Shown here: in pieces, positions 1-9,366 of the stretch
Layout: every line of letters starts with the position of its first letter
Position numbering within the stretch: position 1 is the first letter of the stretch
Assembly: GCA_003560095.1 (NCBI GenBank)
Contig: PWJI01000049.1
Span: 1-32,650 of the forward strand
DNA: 32,650 nt
Source: Candidatus Nealsoniibacteriota bacterium
Lineage (GTDB): Bacteria > Patescibacteriota > Minisyncoccia > Minisyncoccales > PWPS01
Direction of reading: 5' to 3'
Position numbers and translations under genes: made by a program
The notes under the pieces: generated by a model
Seen by the model: only the letters and a program-made list of their open reading frames with translations
What the model was told of the DNA's origin: nothing
Database searches by the model: none

Positions 1-81
1 AACAAAACACTTTTTATTGGGTGCAAATAAAAGGGCCGGAAGCGTTAACTCCAATTCTTATGAGTACGTGCCTTCCGACCC
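1..81 (-). ncRNA. Structured RNA (cis-regulatory leader of an off-window gene, or small RNA)
   Basis: Minus strand: strong promoter followed by GGG.CGGAAG/CTTCCG.CCC stem (33-42 with 72-81), inner CGT..ACTC/GAGT.ACG stem, then a perfect 7-bp TTTTATT/AATAAAA hairpin (12-18/26-32) with 7-nt loop. Confidence 0.5.
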
Positions 82-87
82 AAACTT

Positions 88-115
88 ATTCTATCAAAGC
101 GAAAAAAGGTGTCAA
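88..115 (-). promoter_or_regulatory. Sigma70-type promoter, TTGACA-N16-TAGAAT with TG extended -10
   Basis: Minus strand GGGCTTGACA CCTTTTTTCGCTTTGA TAGAAT; -35 at 110-115, -10 at 88-93. Confidence 0.75.
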
Positions 116-302
116 GCCCTATATTCGAGCTTTCCTTGATTTTTTTAAATTTATCGATAAAACCAAATCAAAACAAGTTTGATAAAAAAATGCGTCTATA
201 GTTTAAGACAGCATGCAAGTGCGTAAACTTTTTTCTTTTTTTAAGCTAAATTTATGCAATATATACTGCATATTTAACAACAAATCTTTTTATTTTAAGA
301 AA

Positions 303-334
303 GCAAAAAACCTCGCTCGAGTGAGGTTTTTTGC
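303..334. terminator. Bidirectional intrinsic terminator
   Basis: GCAAAAAACCTCGCTCGAGTGAGGTTTTTTGC: long self-complementary hairpin with A-tract and T-tract. Confidence 0.85.
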
Positions 335-367
335 CTAACTGGAGTAACGATTTCCAACGTACTCTCT
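305..367 (-). ncRNA. Candidate ~63-nt small RNA
   Basis: Promoter (375-402) directly followed by a GAGTACG/CG(T)TACTC hairpin and the strong terminator, with no room for a CDS. Confidence 0.5.
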
Positions 368-374
368 AATTTGA

Positions 375-402
375 ATATTATCAAAATAAAAAAAAATGTC
401 AA
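375..402 (-). promoter_or_regulatory. Sigma70-type promoter, TTGACA-N16-TAATAT with TG extended -10
   Basis: Minus strand GGGCTTGACATTTTTTTTTATTTTGATAATAT. Confidence 0.75.
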
Positions 403-455
403 GCCCGTAAATTTATTCAAAACAAAGGCTATTTTGTTAATTAATTAACATAAAA

Positions 456-1484
456 TCACTTCCCGAAATTTGTCAAAAAAAGAGAAAATTGTCTATAAAA
501 AGCACTAAAAGAAAGACGAATAAATAAAATAACGCCAAAAAGACAAACAATTAAATCAGCACTTCTTAAAATGATTGCCGCTGTAACCCCGGAAGAAAAG
601 CCAAGTCCCAACGCCCCAAATCCAAGAGCCAAAATAGCCTCAAGGCCACCAAGAGCAGCAGGCAAAGGTAAAATCATGGACAAAATGACAAGACCGTAAA
701 TTGCCAAAGCAACCCCTATGTCAGCTACTTCCGCAACAAAAAAGATTATTACAAAAACACGAAAAAGCAAGAAAAGGTGTCTTAAAAAACTAATAAGAAT
801 TCCCTTTGTAAAATAACCTTCTTCTGACGAAAAAAAATCAATCATATCTTTTTCCACCTGCGTAATTATTTTCCCGTTTTCCGTATTGGTTATAAGGTTT
901 CTGGTTTTTTTAAAAGCACCTAAAACCCAAAACAAAAAGCTTCTTTTTTTCAAAATACGATTATAAAAAAGAACAATCAAAAGAAGCATAACTATAATAA
1001 CAATTCCCGCATAAAGAAAAAAAAGGCTTTTTACAGAGCCACCATAGAAAACAAAAAGAATTATTCCGGGAACAAGGAAAAAAAAGTGTGTTGTTACGTC
1101 AAGGATTTTGTCTGTTATTGCGGAAAAAGCACTTTTCCTTATTCCCACCTTTTCTTGCATTAAGAAAATCCTCACCATCTCTCCACCAAAAAGAGAAAAA
1201 GGCGTAAGAAAATCAACCGTAAATCCTTTCACAAGGTAGCGAATTGTAAGAAAAAAAGAAACATTCTCTCCTTGAGTTTTTAAAATACTTTTCCATCGCA
1301 TAGCGCCAAAAATAGCCACAATTAAGGTAATTGCCAATATCAAAAGTCCCTCTTTACCCCAAAAAAGAGAAATTGCCGCCCAAATTGCATCTGCGCCTGT
1401 CTCTTTTACAACAAAATAAAAAAGAGAAGCGCCCACAACAAAGGCGATTATAAATTTTATCAAATTACGCATTTTACTCTCCAA
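456..1484 (-). CDS. Lysylphosphatidylglycerol synthase TM region / UPF0104-family flippase-like membrane protein
   Basis: Polytopic; motif LTPFSLFGGEMVRIFLMQEKVGIRKSAFSAITDKILD resembles the UPF0104 core. Confidence 0.75.
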   Translation of the reverse strand: MESKMRNLIKFIIAFVVGASLFYFVVKETGADAIWAAISLFWGKEGLLILAITLIVAIFGAMRWKSILKTQGENVSFFLTIRYLVKGFTVDFLTPFSLFGGEMVRIFLMQEKVGIRKSAFSAITDKILDVTTHFFFLVPGIILFVFYGGSVKSLFFLYAGIVIIVMLLLIVLFYNRILKKRSFLFWVLGAFKKTRNLITNTENGKIITQVEKDMIDFFSSEEGYFTKGILISFLRHLFLLFRVFVIIFFVAEVADIGVALAIYGLVILSMILPLPAALGGLEAILALGFGALGLGFSSGVTAAIILRSADLIVCLFGVILFIRLSFSAFYRQFSLFLTNFGK

Positions 1485-3198
1485 TCAAAGAATTTATTTT
1501 TTTTCTTGTATAACTACCGACATATCCGGTTCCTTGAGAAAGATTTAAGGGATCAAGAATTTCTTTGCTGTATTTTTCTTGAAAGCGAATTACCGCATTT
1601 TCTGTCATTTGATAAAAATTTCCCGTAATCAAGCCTTCCTGATATATTTCTTCTCCTTGTTTTTTTAAAAATTTTTGTAATCTCTTAACTTCACTTGAGT
1701 TCGTCATTCCAAAATAAAGATCTTCCTCAAGCTCAACAATTTTTATCTCAGTATAATCTTCTCCTTTTATCAGAAAATAAAGCTCCTCTACTCTGCCTCT
1801 TAAAACATGTATTCTTTCTCTTAATTCTCTAATGCGCTTCTCTCTTTCCGTCTCCTCTTTTCTTTCAATCTCAATTTCAAAAGTAAAAGAAAATTTATCT
1901 TCCGGTCCATTAAATCCCCTAAATTTACCTTGCATAGAAGGCATAACAATAAGTGATTCATACTCCGTATTAAAGTTTTCCACAACCAACTCTCCCTCTC
2001 CTCTTCTATTTAAAGCAATATAATCAAGTTTACACTTATCATTTGCCCCACAAAGAGCATAAGGAACAACAAACCTTTCTTCACCATCAAATCTTAAGGT
2101 AAGATCCCCCTTATCTCCGGTTATTTTGTACCAATTTCCCGCCCAGTTTGTAGTCTCCTCCTTAAAGAAAAAAGGATTTTCTCTTTCAGAAGAAACAAAA
2201 AAAGTAGTGGGAGAAACTTTTAGATCTTCTAAGTGCTCATTTTTAAAGCAATATTCTTTTTTGTAAGAACAATCATTTAAGTAAACAGCTACTTTCCAAT
2301 CGGTAAAAATTTGAGAAAATGTTTTCTCGGCCTCAATCTTTGAAAGAGCATAATCAATGCTCGGAATCCCTACTATATCTATATTCATTGACTCAGATAA
2401 AACTTTATCACCATAATGATCAAGAAGATATTGTCCAAAAATATTGACTACTCCATAATCTTCAATTTCCTCTTTCCACTGAGTAAGAGAAGTGCTTGGA
2501 CTTCTTAAAAAGGTTCTTTTTCTTTCTTCAAGATTACTTCCCTCGTAAGTATCGTCATAGCCCAAAATGGAAATAATCATTTCCGCCCGAAGTTCATCAA
2601 GCCAAATTTCTTCCTCTATTTGATAATCCCAAGTTTTTTCGTTAAACGTAACAAGATGAACATATTCATGAGCAATATATCCTCCAAGATTATCGTCTTC
2701 TATGAGTGATGCGTTTAAATATAAAATATTTCCTTCGTTTGATCGAGGATACTGATATTTTGAGTACTGATCTCCTTTTCTAAAATAACCTCCGGATCCA
2801 TCAGTCATAGAATGAAAAAACACCGCCATTCTCTCTCTACCCCCCACAATGTCGTGAGAAGGCATTCTACCAAAATTATTTAACACCCAAGGATAAGTAT
2901 TTCTCTCAAAATCATTTCCAGCCGAATACATAATGCTTCTATACTCTCTCTTTTCTTGCTCATCAAACTTTTCCCATAAGCTACTTTCTATATAAAAATA
3001 AATATAATTGGTAACAAGAACAAGCTCTCCCTCGGTCCTTCCTCTTGAACGCTTGTCAAAAGAAGGTTCTATAAAAAAATAGTCTTTCTCCGGGAAAAAA
3101 GATCCCCGGACACTAAAAAAAGGTACTAAAAAAATTAATACGCAAAAAATAATTATAACTTTATATCTCTCTTTTCTCATAAACTCTTTTTTGAACAA
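1474..3198 (-). CDS. Signal-anchored HEXXH (gluzincin-like) metallopeptidase with C-terminal PG_binding_1 domain
   Basis: IAHEYVHLVTF ... IWLDELRAE; C-terminal FYQMTENAVIRFQEKYSKEILDPLNLSQGTGYVGSYTRKKIN. Confidence 0.7.
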   Translation of the reverse strand: MFKKEFMRKERYKVIIIFCVLIFLVPFFSVRGSFFPEKDYFFIEPSFDKRSRGRTEGELVLVTNYIYFYIESSLWEKFDEQEKREYRSIMYSAGNDFERNTYPWVLNNFGRMPSHDIVGGRERMAVFFHSMTDGSGGYFRKGDQYSKYQYPRSNEGNILYLNASLIEDDNLGGYIAHEYVHLVTFNEKTWDYQIEEEIWLDELRAEMIISILGYDDTYEGSNLEERKRTFLRSPSTSLTQWKEEIEDYGVVNIFGQYLLDHYGDKVLSESMNIDIVGIPSIDYALSKIEAEKTFSQIFTDWKVAVYLNDCSYKKEYCFKNEHLEDLKVSPTTFFVSSERENPFFFKEETTNWAGNWYKITGDKGDLTLRFDGEERFVVPYALCGANDKCKLDYIALNRRGEGELVVENFNTEYESLIVMPSMQGKFRGFNGPEDKFSFTFEIEIERKEETEREKRIRELRERIHVLRGRVEELYFLIKGEDYTEIKIVELEEDLYFGMTNSSEVKRLQKFLKKQGEEIYQEGLITGNFYQMTENAVIRFQEKYSKEILDPLNLSQGTGYVGSYTRKKINSLIGE

Positions 3199-3227
3199 TT
3201 CTTAAAACACTTTATGCGTCTTTAAAA

Positions 3228-3950
3228 TTAGTCTCCAAATAAATAAATAAAACGATAATAAATAATTCCAATATGCTCGTGAAAAGCAATGTCCGAATTT
3301 CTTAAATTTTGTGCACTTGGAATAAAATCAAAAATCGTATAAGAAGGAAAACGTTTTCTCTTGAAATCTGCAGGAGCCGGGATTGGATTTGCCCCCAGTC
3401 TTTCAAATTCTATAAGAGATCTATTCATATGATAACCCGAAGTAACCAGGAAAAATGGTTTTTCTTCTACAATTTTTTTAACATTAATAACATTTTCTCT
3501 TGTGTTTCGAGACTTTCCCTCTATGATAATATTTTCCGGATTAACTCCCCTATAAATAAAAAAGTTTCTTACTGCCGTTGCCTCTTTACTTGTTGAAATA
3601 AGAGGATCGGTTCCGGAAATAATTATATTCATTTTTCCGTTTGTCAAATGCCAAATTCTAAGAACTTCACTTCCGCGTAAAACATTGCTCTCTCTTCCTC
3701 CTAAAAGAAGAACTATCTTTTGAGCCCTATCCATTTCTTCAATTGCCAAAAATGAATGTTTTTCCTCAAGAGGCATTAGAAGAAAATCACTAACCGGTGT
3801 AATAGAAAAAAAATAGTATAAAAAAGCTCCGAGAAAAAATAAAATCTTAGACCATTTTCTCTTTTTTTTAATAAAAATAAGCCCGATTAAAGCGAGTAAA
3901 AGTACAAAAGTGCTGGGCATTAAAAAACTTTGCAATATCTTCAATAACAT
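3228..3950 (-). CDS. YdcF/SanA/ElyC-like DUF218 protein
   Basis: Two N-terminal TMs; IVLLLGG ... IIISGTDP ... TRENVINVKKIVEEKPFFLVTSGYHMNRSLIEFERLG. Confidence 0.85.
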   Translation of the reverse strand: MLLKILQSFLMPSTFVLLLALIGLIFIKKKRKWSKILFFLGAFLYYFFSITPVSDFLLMPLEEKHSFLAIEEMDRAQKIVLLLGGRESNVLRGSEVLRIWHLTNGKMNIIISGTDPLISTSKEATAVRNFFIYRGVNPENIIIEGKSRNTRENVINVKKIVEEKPFFLVTSGYHMNRSLIEFERLGANPIPAPADFKRKRFPSYTIFDFIPSAQNLRNSDIAFHEHIGIIYYRFIYLFGD

Positions 3951-3977
3951 TAAATTTTATTATAGCAAAATTTTATT

Positions 3978-5321
3978 TTAAAAAATAGCTCTAATTGTTT
4001 TTATAATAATAACAATATCAAAAAAGAAAGACCTATTTTTGATATAGTAAAGATCGTATTTAAATTTTTCCTCTGCCTCTTCTATGCTTTTTGATGGCGG
4101 ATAATTTATTTGTGCCCATCCGGTAAGACCCGGTCTAACCAAGTAACGCAATCTATAGAAGGGTATATTTTCTTCAAAGTGCTTGGAAAGCTCGGACATT
4201 TCCGGTCGAGGACCAACAAAACCCAAATCCCCCTTTATTATATTATAAAATTGGGGCAGTTCATCTAGATGGTTGTTTCTTAGAAGTAAGCCAATCCTTG
4301 TTACCTCGCCGTCTTTTTCTTCTCTCCATGGAGCAGGTTTTTCATTTTCCTTATAGTGCATTGTTCTAAATTTATATAAAACAAACTCTTTTCCTTTCTC
4401 CCCTATTCTTTTTTGTCTATATAAAACAGGCCCCCTTGAGTCAATTTTTATAAGCAAAGCAAAAAAAGGAAACAAAAAGATAAGCACAATAACTCCTACT
4501 AAGGAGACAATTAGCTCGGGTATTCTACTTATTATGTCGTTCATTTTTCTTTGCGGTCTTGATATATTTTCCAAAAACCACCACTCATCCAACGAGCGCA
4601 GAGGAACCTTTTTAACAATCTCTTCGTAAAGAGAAGAAAACTCCATATACTTCATATTAAGCGAAAAAGAAGTAAAAATTTTTTTTACCGCCTCTTTGTC
4701 ATTTTTTATCTCCGGAGAAAGAATTAAAACATCAACTTTTTCCAATAATTTTTTTGCTAAAGCAATATCGTCAACCACCTTTATTTTTTCTTTTACTTTT
4801 TTGGGAACTTCATCTTTTGTATATATACCCACAAATTCATAATCTAAAGATTCTCTTTCAATAATTTCTTCCATTTCTTTACAAAAACCTACAAAAAGGG
4901 CTTTTTTTTGAAAACTCTTAGACCCGGCTACATTTAACAAAACAATCCTCCACAAAGAAGAAATGACGGTAAAGTTAATAACCGTAAGAAATAGTATTGC
5001 TCTTGGAGTAACATCCAACTGAGGCTGAAAATAAAAATAAAACGTTCCTAGCAAAGTTGCAATTAAAGAAAAAACAATCATTCCTCTTAGAAAAGGAACT
5101 GTCTTTTTAAAAGAATCAAGTTCATAAAAATCCAAAACAAAAAAAACAAGAGCCCAAATAAAAAAAAGATACAAAAAGGGAGCTTGCAGAGAATAAAACA
5201 AATCTATGTCGGGAGAACCTCCCTTTCTTATAAAAAGAGCCAAATAAAGAGAAATGTAAAAAAGTAAAAAATCTCCTATTAAAATAGAAGCTCCAACTAC
5301 TCTGTTTTTTACTTTGTTCAT
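3978..5321 (-). CDS. Polyprenyl glycosylphosphotransferase (bacterial sugar transferase, WbaP/WcaJ-like)
   Basis: Multiple TMs; GPVLYRQKRIGEKGKEFVLYKFRTM, LDELPQFYNIIKGDLGFVGPRPE, YLVRPGLTGWAQIN. Confidence 0.93.
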   Translation of the reverse strand: MNKVKNRVVGASILIGDFLLFYISLYLALFIRKGGSPDIDLFYSLQAPFLYLFFIWALVFFVLDFYELDSFKKTVPFLRGMIVFSLIATLLGTFYFYFQPQLDVTPRAILFLTVINFTVISSLWRIVLLNVAGSKSFQKKALFVGFCKEMEEIIERESLDYEFVGIYTKDEVPKKVKEKIKVVDDIALAKKLLEKVDVLILSPEIKNDKEAVKKIFTSFSLNMKYMEFSSLYEEIVKKVPLRSLDEWWFLENISRPQRKMNDIISRIPELIVSLVGVIVLIFLFPFFALLIKIDSRGPVLYRQKRIGEKGKEFVLYKFRTMHYKENEKPAPWREEKDGEVTRIGLLLRNNHLDELPQFYNIIKGDLGFVGPRPEMSELSKHFEENIPFYRLRYLVRPGLTGWAQINYPPSKSIEEAEEKFKYDLYYIKNRSFFFDIVIIIKTIRAIF

Positions 5322-5406
5322 ATTTTTTCAAATAATACCCTTTTTCTCTTTTCTTGAAATTGCACCCTCCTTTTTCATTGCAAGCTATTTAATTTTCTTT
5401 ATTCTC

Positions 5407-6420
5407 TTATCTTTGCCCTTTAACAAGAATATATTTGTTTTCTTTTATGGCGAAAAAGCCCTCTTCTTTTTTACTGACATAAAAGGCTTCCGGTTGCAGA
5501 AAAAAAATTCTTTTGTAACTTATATTAAAGAAATTGTCATTTTCAGGAGCCATTTCAAGAGAAATGTTCTCACCTTTACTAAGTATTATTCTTTTATTAT
5601 CCATATCACCAAACATTTTTTTTACACAATCAACGGGAATCCATCCAACTCCTTCAATGTAAAATTCTGTCCAAAAGTGAAATTCTTGCCTCTTCTCAAT
5701 TTCTCCCCAAACACCCGAAATCATTCTAGCCGGTATATCAGCCGCCCTAAGCATAGCAAGTAAAAGAAAATTGATTTCAATAGTTCCTCCACTGCCATTT
5801 TCTAAAACCCTCATTGCCCCTCTTCTCGTATTTGTATTTTGCGGAGTAATGTTTTTTATTATCCAGTTATATATTATTTTTGCTTTTGCCAAATAACCCT
5901 CCCCTTCCCGAGTAATATCGTTTGTCAAATTAACAATATCTTCCGTTTGACCGATATATCTTTCGCCTCTTGTGTACCTTATATAAAAAGGAGAAGATTT
6001 GTCGTATTCCTTTGTTTTCCAATCTCCGGGATCAAACGCTACCTGATAGATGTCAGTAGAAAATTGAACTTTAAGTTGCTTTTTGCCCAATATATTTTTT
6101 GAAAAATCATATAGCGCAATTGTATTTTTATTTTCTTTATCTTCGTATTCCTTACTTTCCCTTATGCTGTAATGAGCATCTATATTTTTTTGACTTTCCC
6201 ATTCTTTTATCTTTGAAATCCAAAGAAAGAAACTTTCCTGTCTTTGTGAGGAAGGAAAGACATGCACATCTCTGCCATACCTTTTTTGGGCAATTTCTTT
6301 TATTTCTTCTTCACTCGCATTTCTTAAATTAAATTCCCTCTCTTTGGAAAGAAAATTAATTTCCGCCTCCCAAATAAAAATACTTTGCTTTTTTTCCGGA
6401 TTTTTGTATTCAATTTTCAT
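5407..6420 (-). CDS. Transglutaminase-like domain protein lacking the usual catalytic Cys
   Basis: NGSGGTIEINFLLLAMLRAADIPARMISG ... FHFWTEFYIEGVGWIPVDC. Confidence 0.75.
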   Translation of the reverse strand: MKIEYKNPEKKQSIFIWEAEINFLSKEREFNLRNASEEEIKEIAQKRYGRDVHVFPSSQRQESFFLWISKIKEWESQKNIDAHYSIRESKEYEDKENKNTIALYDFSKNILGKKQLKVQFSTDIYQVAFDPGDWKTKEYDKSSPFYIRYTRGERYIGQTEDIVNLTNDITREGEGYLAKAKIIYNWIIKNITPQNTNTRRGAMRVLENGSGGTIEINFLLLAMLRAADIPARMISGVWGEIEKRQEFHFWTEFYIEGVGWIPVDCVKKMFGDMDNKRIILSKGENISLEMAPENDNFFNISYKRIFFLQPEAFYVSKKEEGFFAIKENKYILVKGQR

Positions 6421-6480
6421 TGTAATAAATTTTAATACATTTTAGCTAAAAAACAATCACCAAAGAGCTTGTGAGAAAAA

Positions 6481-7323
6481 TTAAGACTCCTCTTTTTCTA
6501 TGTTTTCCTTCATTTCTTGAACATAATCAGTTATCAATTTTTTTAAATAATTTACTTCATCATTTTTAATTCTTGCTAAGCCGTCTTTATTTAAATCTTC
6601 TTCCGTTAACTCCCTTTCTCTTATTTTTTCTTTATTATGGTTTAAGGAGAGTGCGTCTAAATACATGTCAAAATAAATCGGGTGCCAAAGATACATTGTT
6701 ACAAGCTCATTAGCATCCTCTTGTGCTCTTACGGCAATTTCGGAAAATTTATTTGGAATATTTTCGTTTTCTTCATGGTTGTAGTTGGAAGAATTTCCCC
6801 AAACGGAAAGCCCTCTTTTTCTTTCCCCCTTAGCGCCCTCTTTTTCATCCTCTTGCATTCTTTTTTGAAAACAAAATTTAAACAATCTTCCGTAGCAAGA
6901 TTCAATTTCTCCTTCCAGTACTTTTTCATACCAAGCCTCCGGTTCTTTTGGACTTTCATTGAAGCAAAGATAGTCTTGATAAGCATGATTAGCTTCGTGT
7001 AAAAAACGGTATTTTTTTGTTTCCATTCCCGGACTCGGAAAAAGATTTTCTTGTGCTTCTTTATTAAATCCCATTTTAAAAATACAATACTCCCACTTAT
7101 TATGAGGCATTTCTTTCTTGGAAATTGCTATATTTCTCGTGGTGCTATAATAAACAAACCCCCAGTCTTCACTCCTTTCTTCAACTCCTCTAATGTACTC
7201 TTTATCCACCAAAAAAAAGCCCAATTTTTTCTCTATATTTTCGTTTTCGTCTCCCTTAATCGCTTTTAAGGGAACATCTAAAAGATTCTCTATCTTTTTC
7301 TTAATTCTTTCTTTTTTTTCCAT
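6481..7323 (-). CDS. Hypothetical protein with HEXXH motif
   Basis: RFLHEANHAYQDYL; ATG at 7323 is preferred to the TTG at 7329; overlaps the upstream gene end. Confidence 0.55.
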   Translation of the reverse strand: MEKKERIKKKIENLLDVPLKAIKGDENENIEKKLGFFLVDKEYIRGVEERSEDWGFVYYSTTRNIAISKKEMPHNKWEYCIFKMGFNKEAQENLFPSPGMETKKYRFLHEANHAYQDYLCFNESPKEPEAWYEKVLEGEIESCYGRLFKFCFQKRMQEDEKEGAKGERKRGLSVWGNSSNYNHEENENIPNKFSEIAVRAQEDANELVTMYLWHPIYFDMYLDALSLNHNKEKIRERELTEEDLNKDGLARIKNDEVNYLKKLITDYVQEMKENIEKEES

Positions 7324-7627
7324 AATCAATCTTTCTCTTACTCATTTTTATAATCTCTAAAATGTTGTCTTCTTTTGCCGATTTTACTTTGTGTCTAAAC
7401 CCACACAAAGTACAACGGTAATAAATAATAAATCTTTCTCCCCTTTTTTCTACGCCCTCAGGTTCCATCATTCCCTTGCAAGAAGAAGCTCTGTCTCCCG
7501 GGTTATTATCAACGTGCTTTGACCATAAACAATTATAACAATGATCGGTATATCCGTCTCCTTTAATAAAAGTTTTACACTTATCACACAAAAAAGATTC
7601 TTCCTTTTTTTGAAATTTTTTTGTCAT
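7301..7627 (-). CDS. RNHCP-domain protein
   Basis: FLCDKCKTFIKGDGYTDHCYNCLWSKHVDNNPGDRASSCKGMMEPEGVEKR ... YRCTLCGFRHKVKS; ATGA overlap with the upstream PHP gene. Confidence 0.85.
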   Translation of the reverse strand: MTKKFQKKEESFLCDKCKTFIKGDGYTDHCYNCLWSKHVDNNPGDRASSCKGMMEPEGVEKRGERFIIYYRCTLCGFRHKVKSAKEDNILEIIKMSKRKIDYGKKRKN

Positions 7628-8388
7628 TTAACTCTTTTTTTGTGATTAAAATGAATTTTTCTCAACTTAAAATTATTGACTCTAAAATAGTTTCTTAAGA
7701 CAAATTTTGAGTAAAAATTTTCTTTCAAAAAATTATTCTCTGCCTTTGCTTTTCTTATTACTTTTCTCCAACGATCATTTTTCTCTCTAAAAGACTTTAT
7801 CTCTTCTCTTACTATAATATTTCCTTCTTTTATTGATTTTAAAAAATTTTCTTTATTTAGTTTTTCAAAGACTTCTACCACCCCCATTCCCACCTGCCCA
7901 CTGGCGTGAGTATCAGAACCTGAGCTTTCCAAAAGATTTTCTTTTATGCACTCTTTTGATACTTTTTCTCTTTCTTTTGCGCTATCCATCGCATTACCCG
8001 ATTCCATGCCATCAATAAGCTCTAAAAAATCTTTATAATTTTCAGGGAAATTTTCTTTCCCTCTAAGCGGATGTGCCCAAAAAGCAAACCCTCCTTGACG
8101 CTTAATTTCCATTACTGCGCTGCAAAAATCCGTATCTTTTTCAATCTTCTCTTTTACAAAAAATCCCAAAAGATGATGGCCCTCTTTTGTACTAACCTCA
8201 ATTCCGGGAATTATGGAAATACCGTCAACAAGAATTGGCCCTGAATAAATTTCATCGTGCTCGGTAATAGCAACGCCGTCAACACCCCTTTCCTTGGCTT
8301 TTTTGATGATGCTTTTTAAAGTTGTACTGGCGTGTCCGGATTTTATTGTATGACAATGCAAATCATAAAAATAACTCTTTCCCTTCAT
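7624..8388 (-). CDS. PHP-domain metal-dependent phosphoesterase
   Basis: YDLHCHTIKSGHA ... GVAITEHDEI ... GIEVSTKEGHHLLGFFV ... GSDTHA. Confidence 0.9.
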   Translation of the reverse strand: MKGKSYFYDLHCHTIKSGHASTTLKSIIKKAKERGVDGVAITEHDEIYSGPILVDGISIIPGIEVSTKEGHHLLGFFVKEKIEKDTDFCSAVMEIKRQGGFAFWAHPLRGKENFPENYKDFLELIDGMESGNAMDSAKEREKVSKECIKENLLESSGSDTHASGQVGMGVVEVFEKLNKENFLKSIKEGNIIVREEIKSFREKNDRWRKVIRKAKAENNFLKENFYSKFVLRNYFRVNNFKLRKIHFNHKKRVK

Positions 8389-8403
8389 TTTAATTTCAAA
8401 GCT

Positions 8404-9363
8404 TTAAATCATTTTTTTAAACTCCTCGACCATTGGAACCCCTTCGGGATCAACACCATACCCTTGCGCAAGATAATAAGCCGACCAAGCAGAAAGAATA
8501 AACCCGGAAAGCACTTTTTCCATTCTTGACGTTCCCTTAATTTCAATTTCCAGAACCTGAAAATCTCTTTTTTCAAGAACTTTTTTTAAAACATCCATTC
8601 TTTTTTTATTCATTGGAAAATCATCCTCATCTTTCACGTTAATAAAAATCATTTTTTCACTCAAATGTTTAGTTGATGGTGCTATGTCAAAGCCTGTCAT
8701 TTCGTTGTGATTCATTTCCGGAACTATATTGTGAAAGGAGGGTATTTTTGATGTTTCGTTAAAGTTTATTTTCCATATAAGGCAAAGCGCATAATTTCTT
8801 TGCGTACCATAAATAACAGGCACCTTATTTTCAATCAAAGAAGCTATCTTTTCCCCTTTTTCTCTTAACTCCTCTCTTCTTTTTTCAAGATTATTAGCTG
8901 TTTTTTCGGTCTCCTTGATTGCTTCTTTTAAATTTATTGCTTTCAAAAGAGATTTCAAACTATATCCTATTCCCATTCTGGGCTGAACATTGTTTTGTGG
9001 AATTTTGATATAAGGAAGGCTTTTTTCTTTCGCTATCTTTAAAAGGTTTCCTCCTTTAGAAATAGCAATAACCGGAATATTTTTTGCTATTGCGTTTTCG
9101 TAAGAATCAATTGTTTCTTTCGTATTTCCCGAATAAGATGCTACAATAATTGCCTTATCGTCAAAAGAAATATTAGGAAGCCCGTAATCCGAATGCAAAA
9201 AAAGGGGAAAATCCGAAAAAACCGAATTAAAAATATTTCCCTGAAGATGAGAACCTCCCATTCCACATAAAACATACTTTTTATAGCTTCCCCATCTTTC
9301 CTTATTTTCTATTTCCGGGGAAAAAGAAATTTGATTACAAAAATTATATATATCTTCTTTCAT
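8404..9363 (-). CDS. SIS-domain bifunctional phosphoglucose/phosphomannose isomerase-like protein
   Basis: VLCGMGGSHLQG ... ASYSGNTKETID ... PEMNHNEMTGFD. Confidence 0.85.
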   Translation of the reverse strand: MKEDIYNFCNQISFSPEIENKERWGSYKKYVLCGMGGSHLQGNIFNSVFSDFPLFLHSDYGLPNISFDDKAIIVASYSGNTKETIDSYENAIAKNIPVIAISKGGNLLKIAKEKSLPYIKIPQNNVQPRMGIGYSLKSLLKAINLKEAIKETEKTANNLEKRREELREKGEKIASLIENKVPVIYGTQRNYALCLIWKINFNETSKIPSFHNIVPEMNHNEMTGFDIAPSTKHLSEKMIFINVKDEDDFPMNKKRMDVLKKVLEKRDFQVLEIEIKGTSRMEKVLSGFILSAWSAYYLAQGYGVDPEGVPMVEEFKKMI

Positions 9364-9366
9364 TTT

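Noticed and set aside
168-280. Possible 22-aa ORF and TATGCA/TGCATA inverted repeat in the left intergenic region
   Set aside because: No SD or promoter for the ORF, and the inverted repeat is short for such AT-rich sequence.
3951-3977. Leaderless transcript for the DUF218 gene (TATAAT 8 nt before ATG)
   Set aside because: No convincing -35, and the gene lies 27 nt after a codirectional gene; AT-rich coincidence is likely.
5314-5763. 149-aa plus-strand ORF
   Set aside because: Mostly antisense to the transglutaminase-like gene, with F/S/I-rich composition typical of the reverse strand of Lys/Glu-rich coding DNA.
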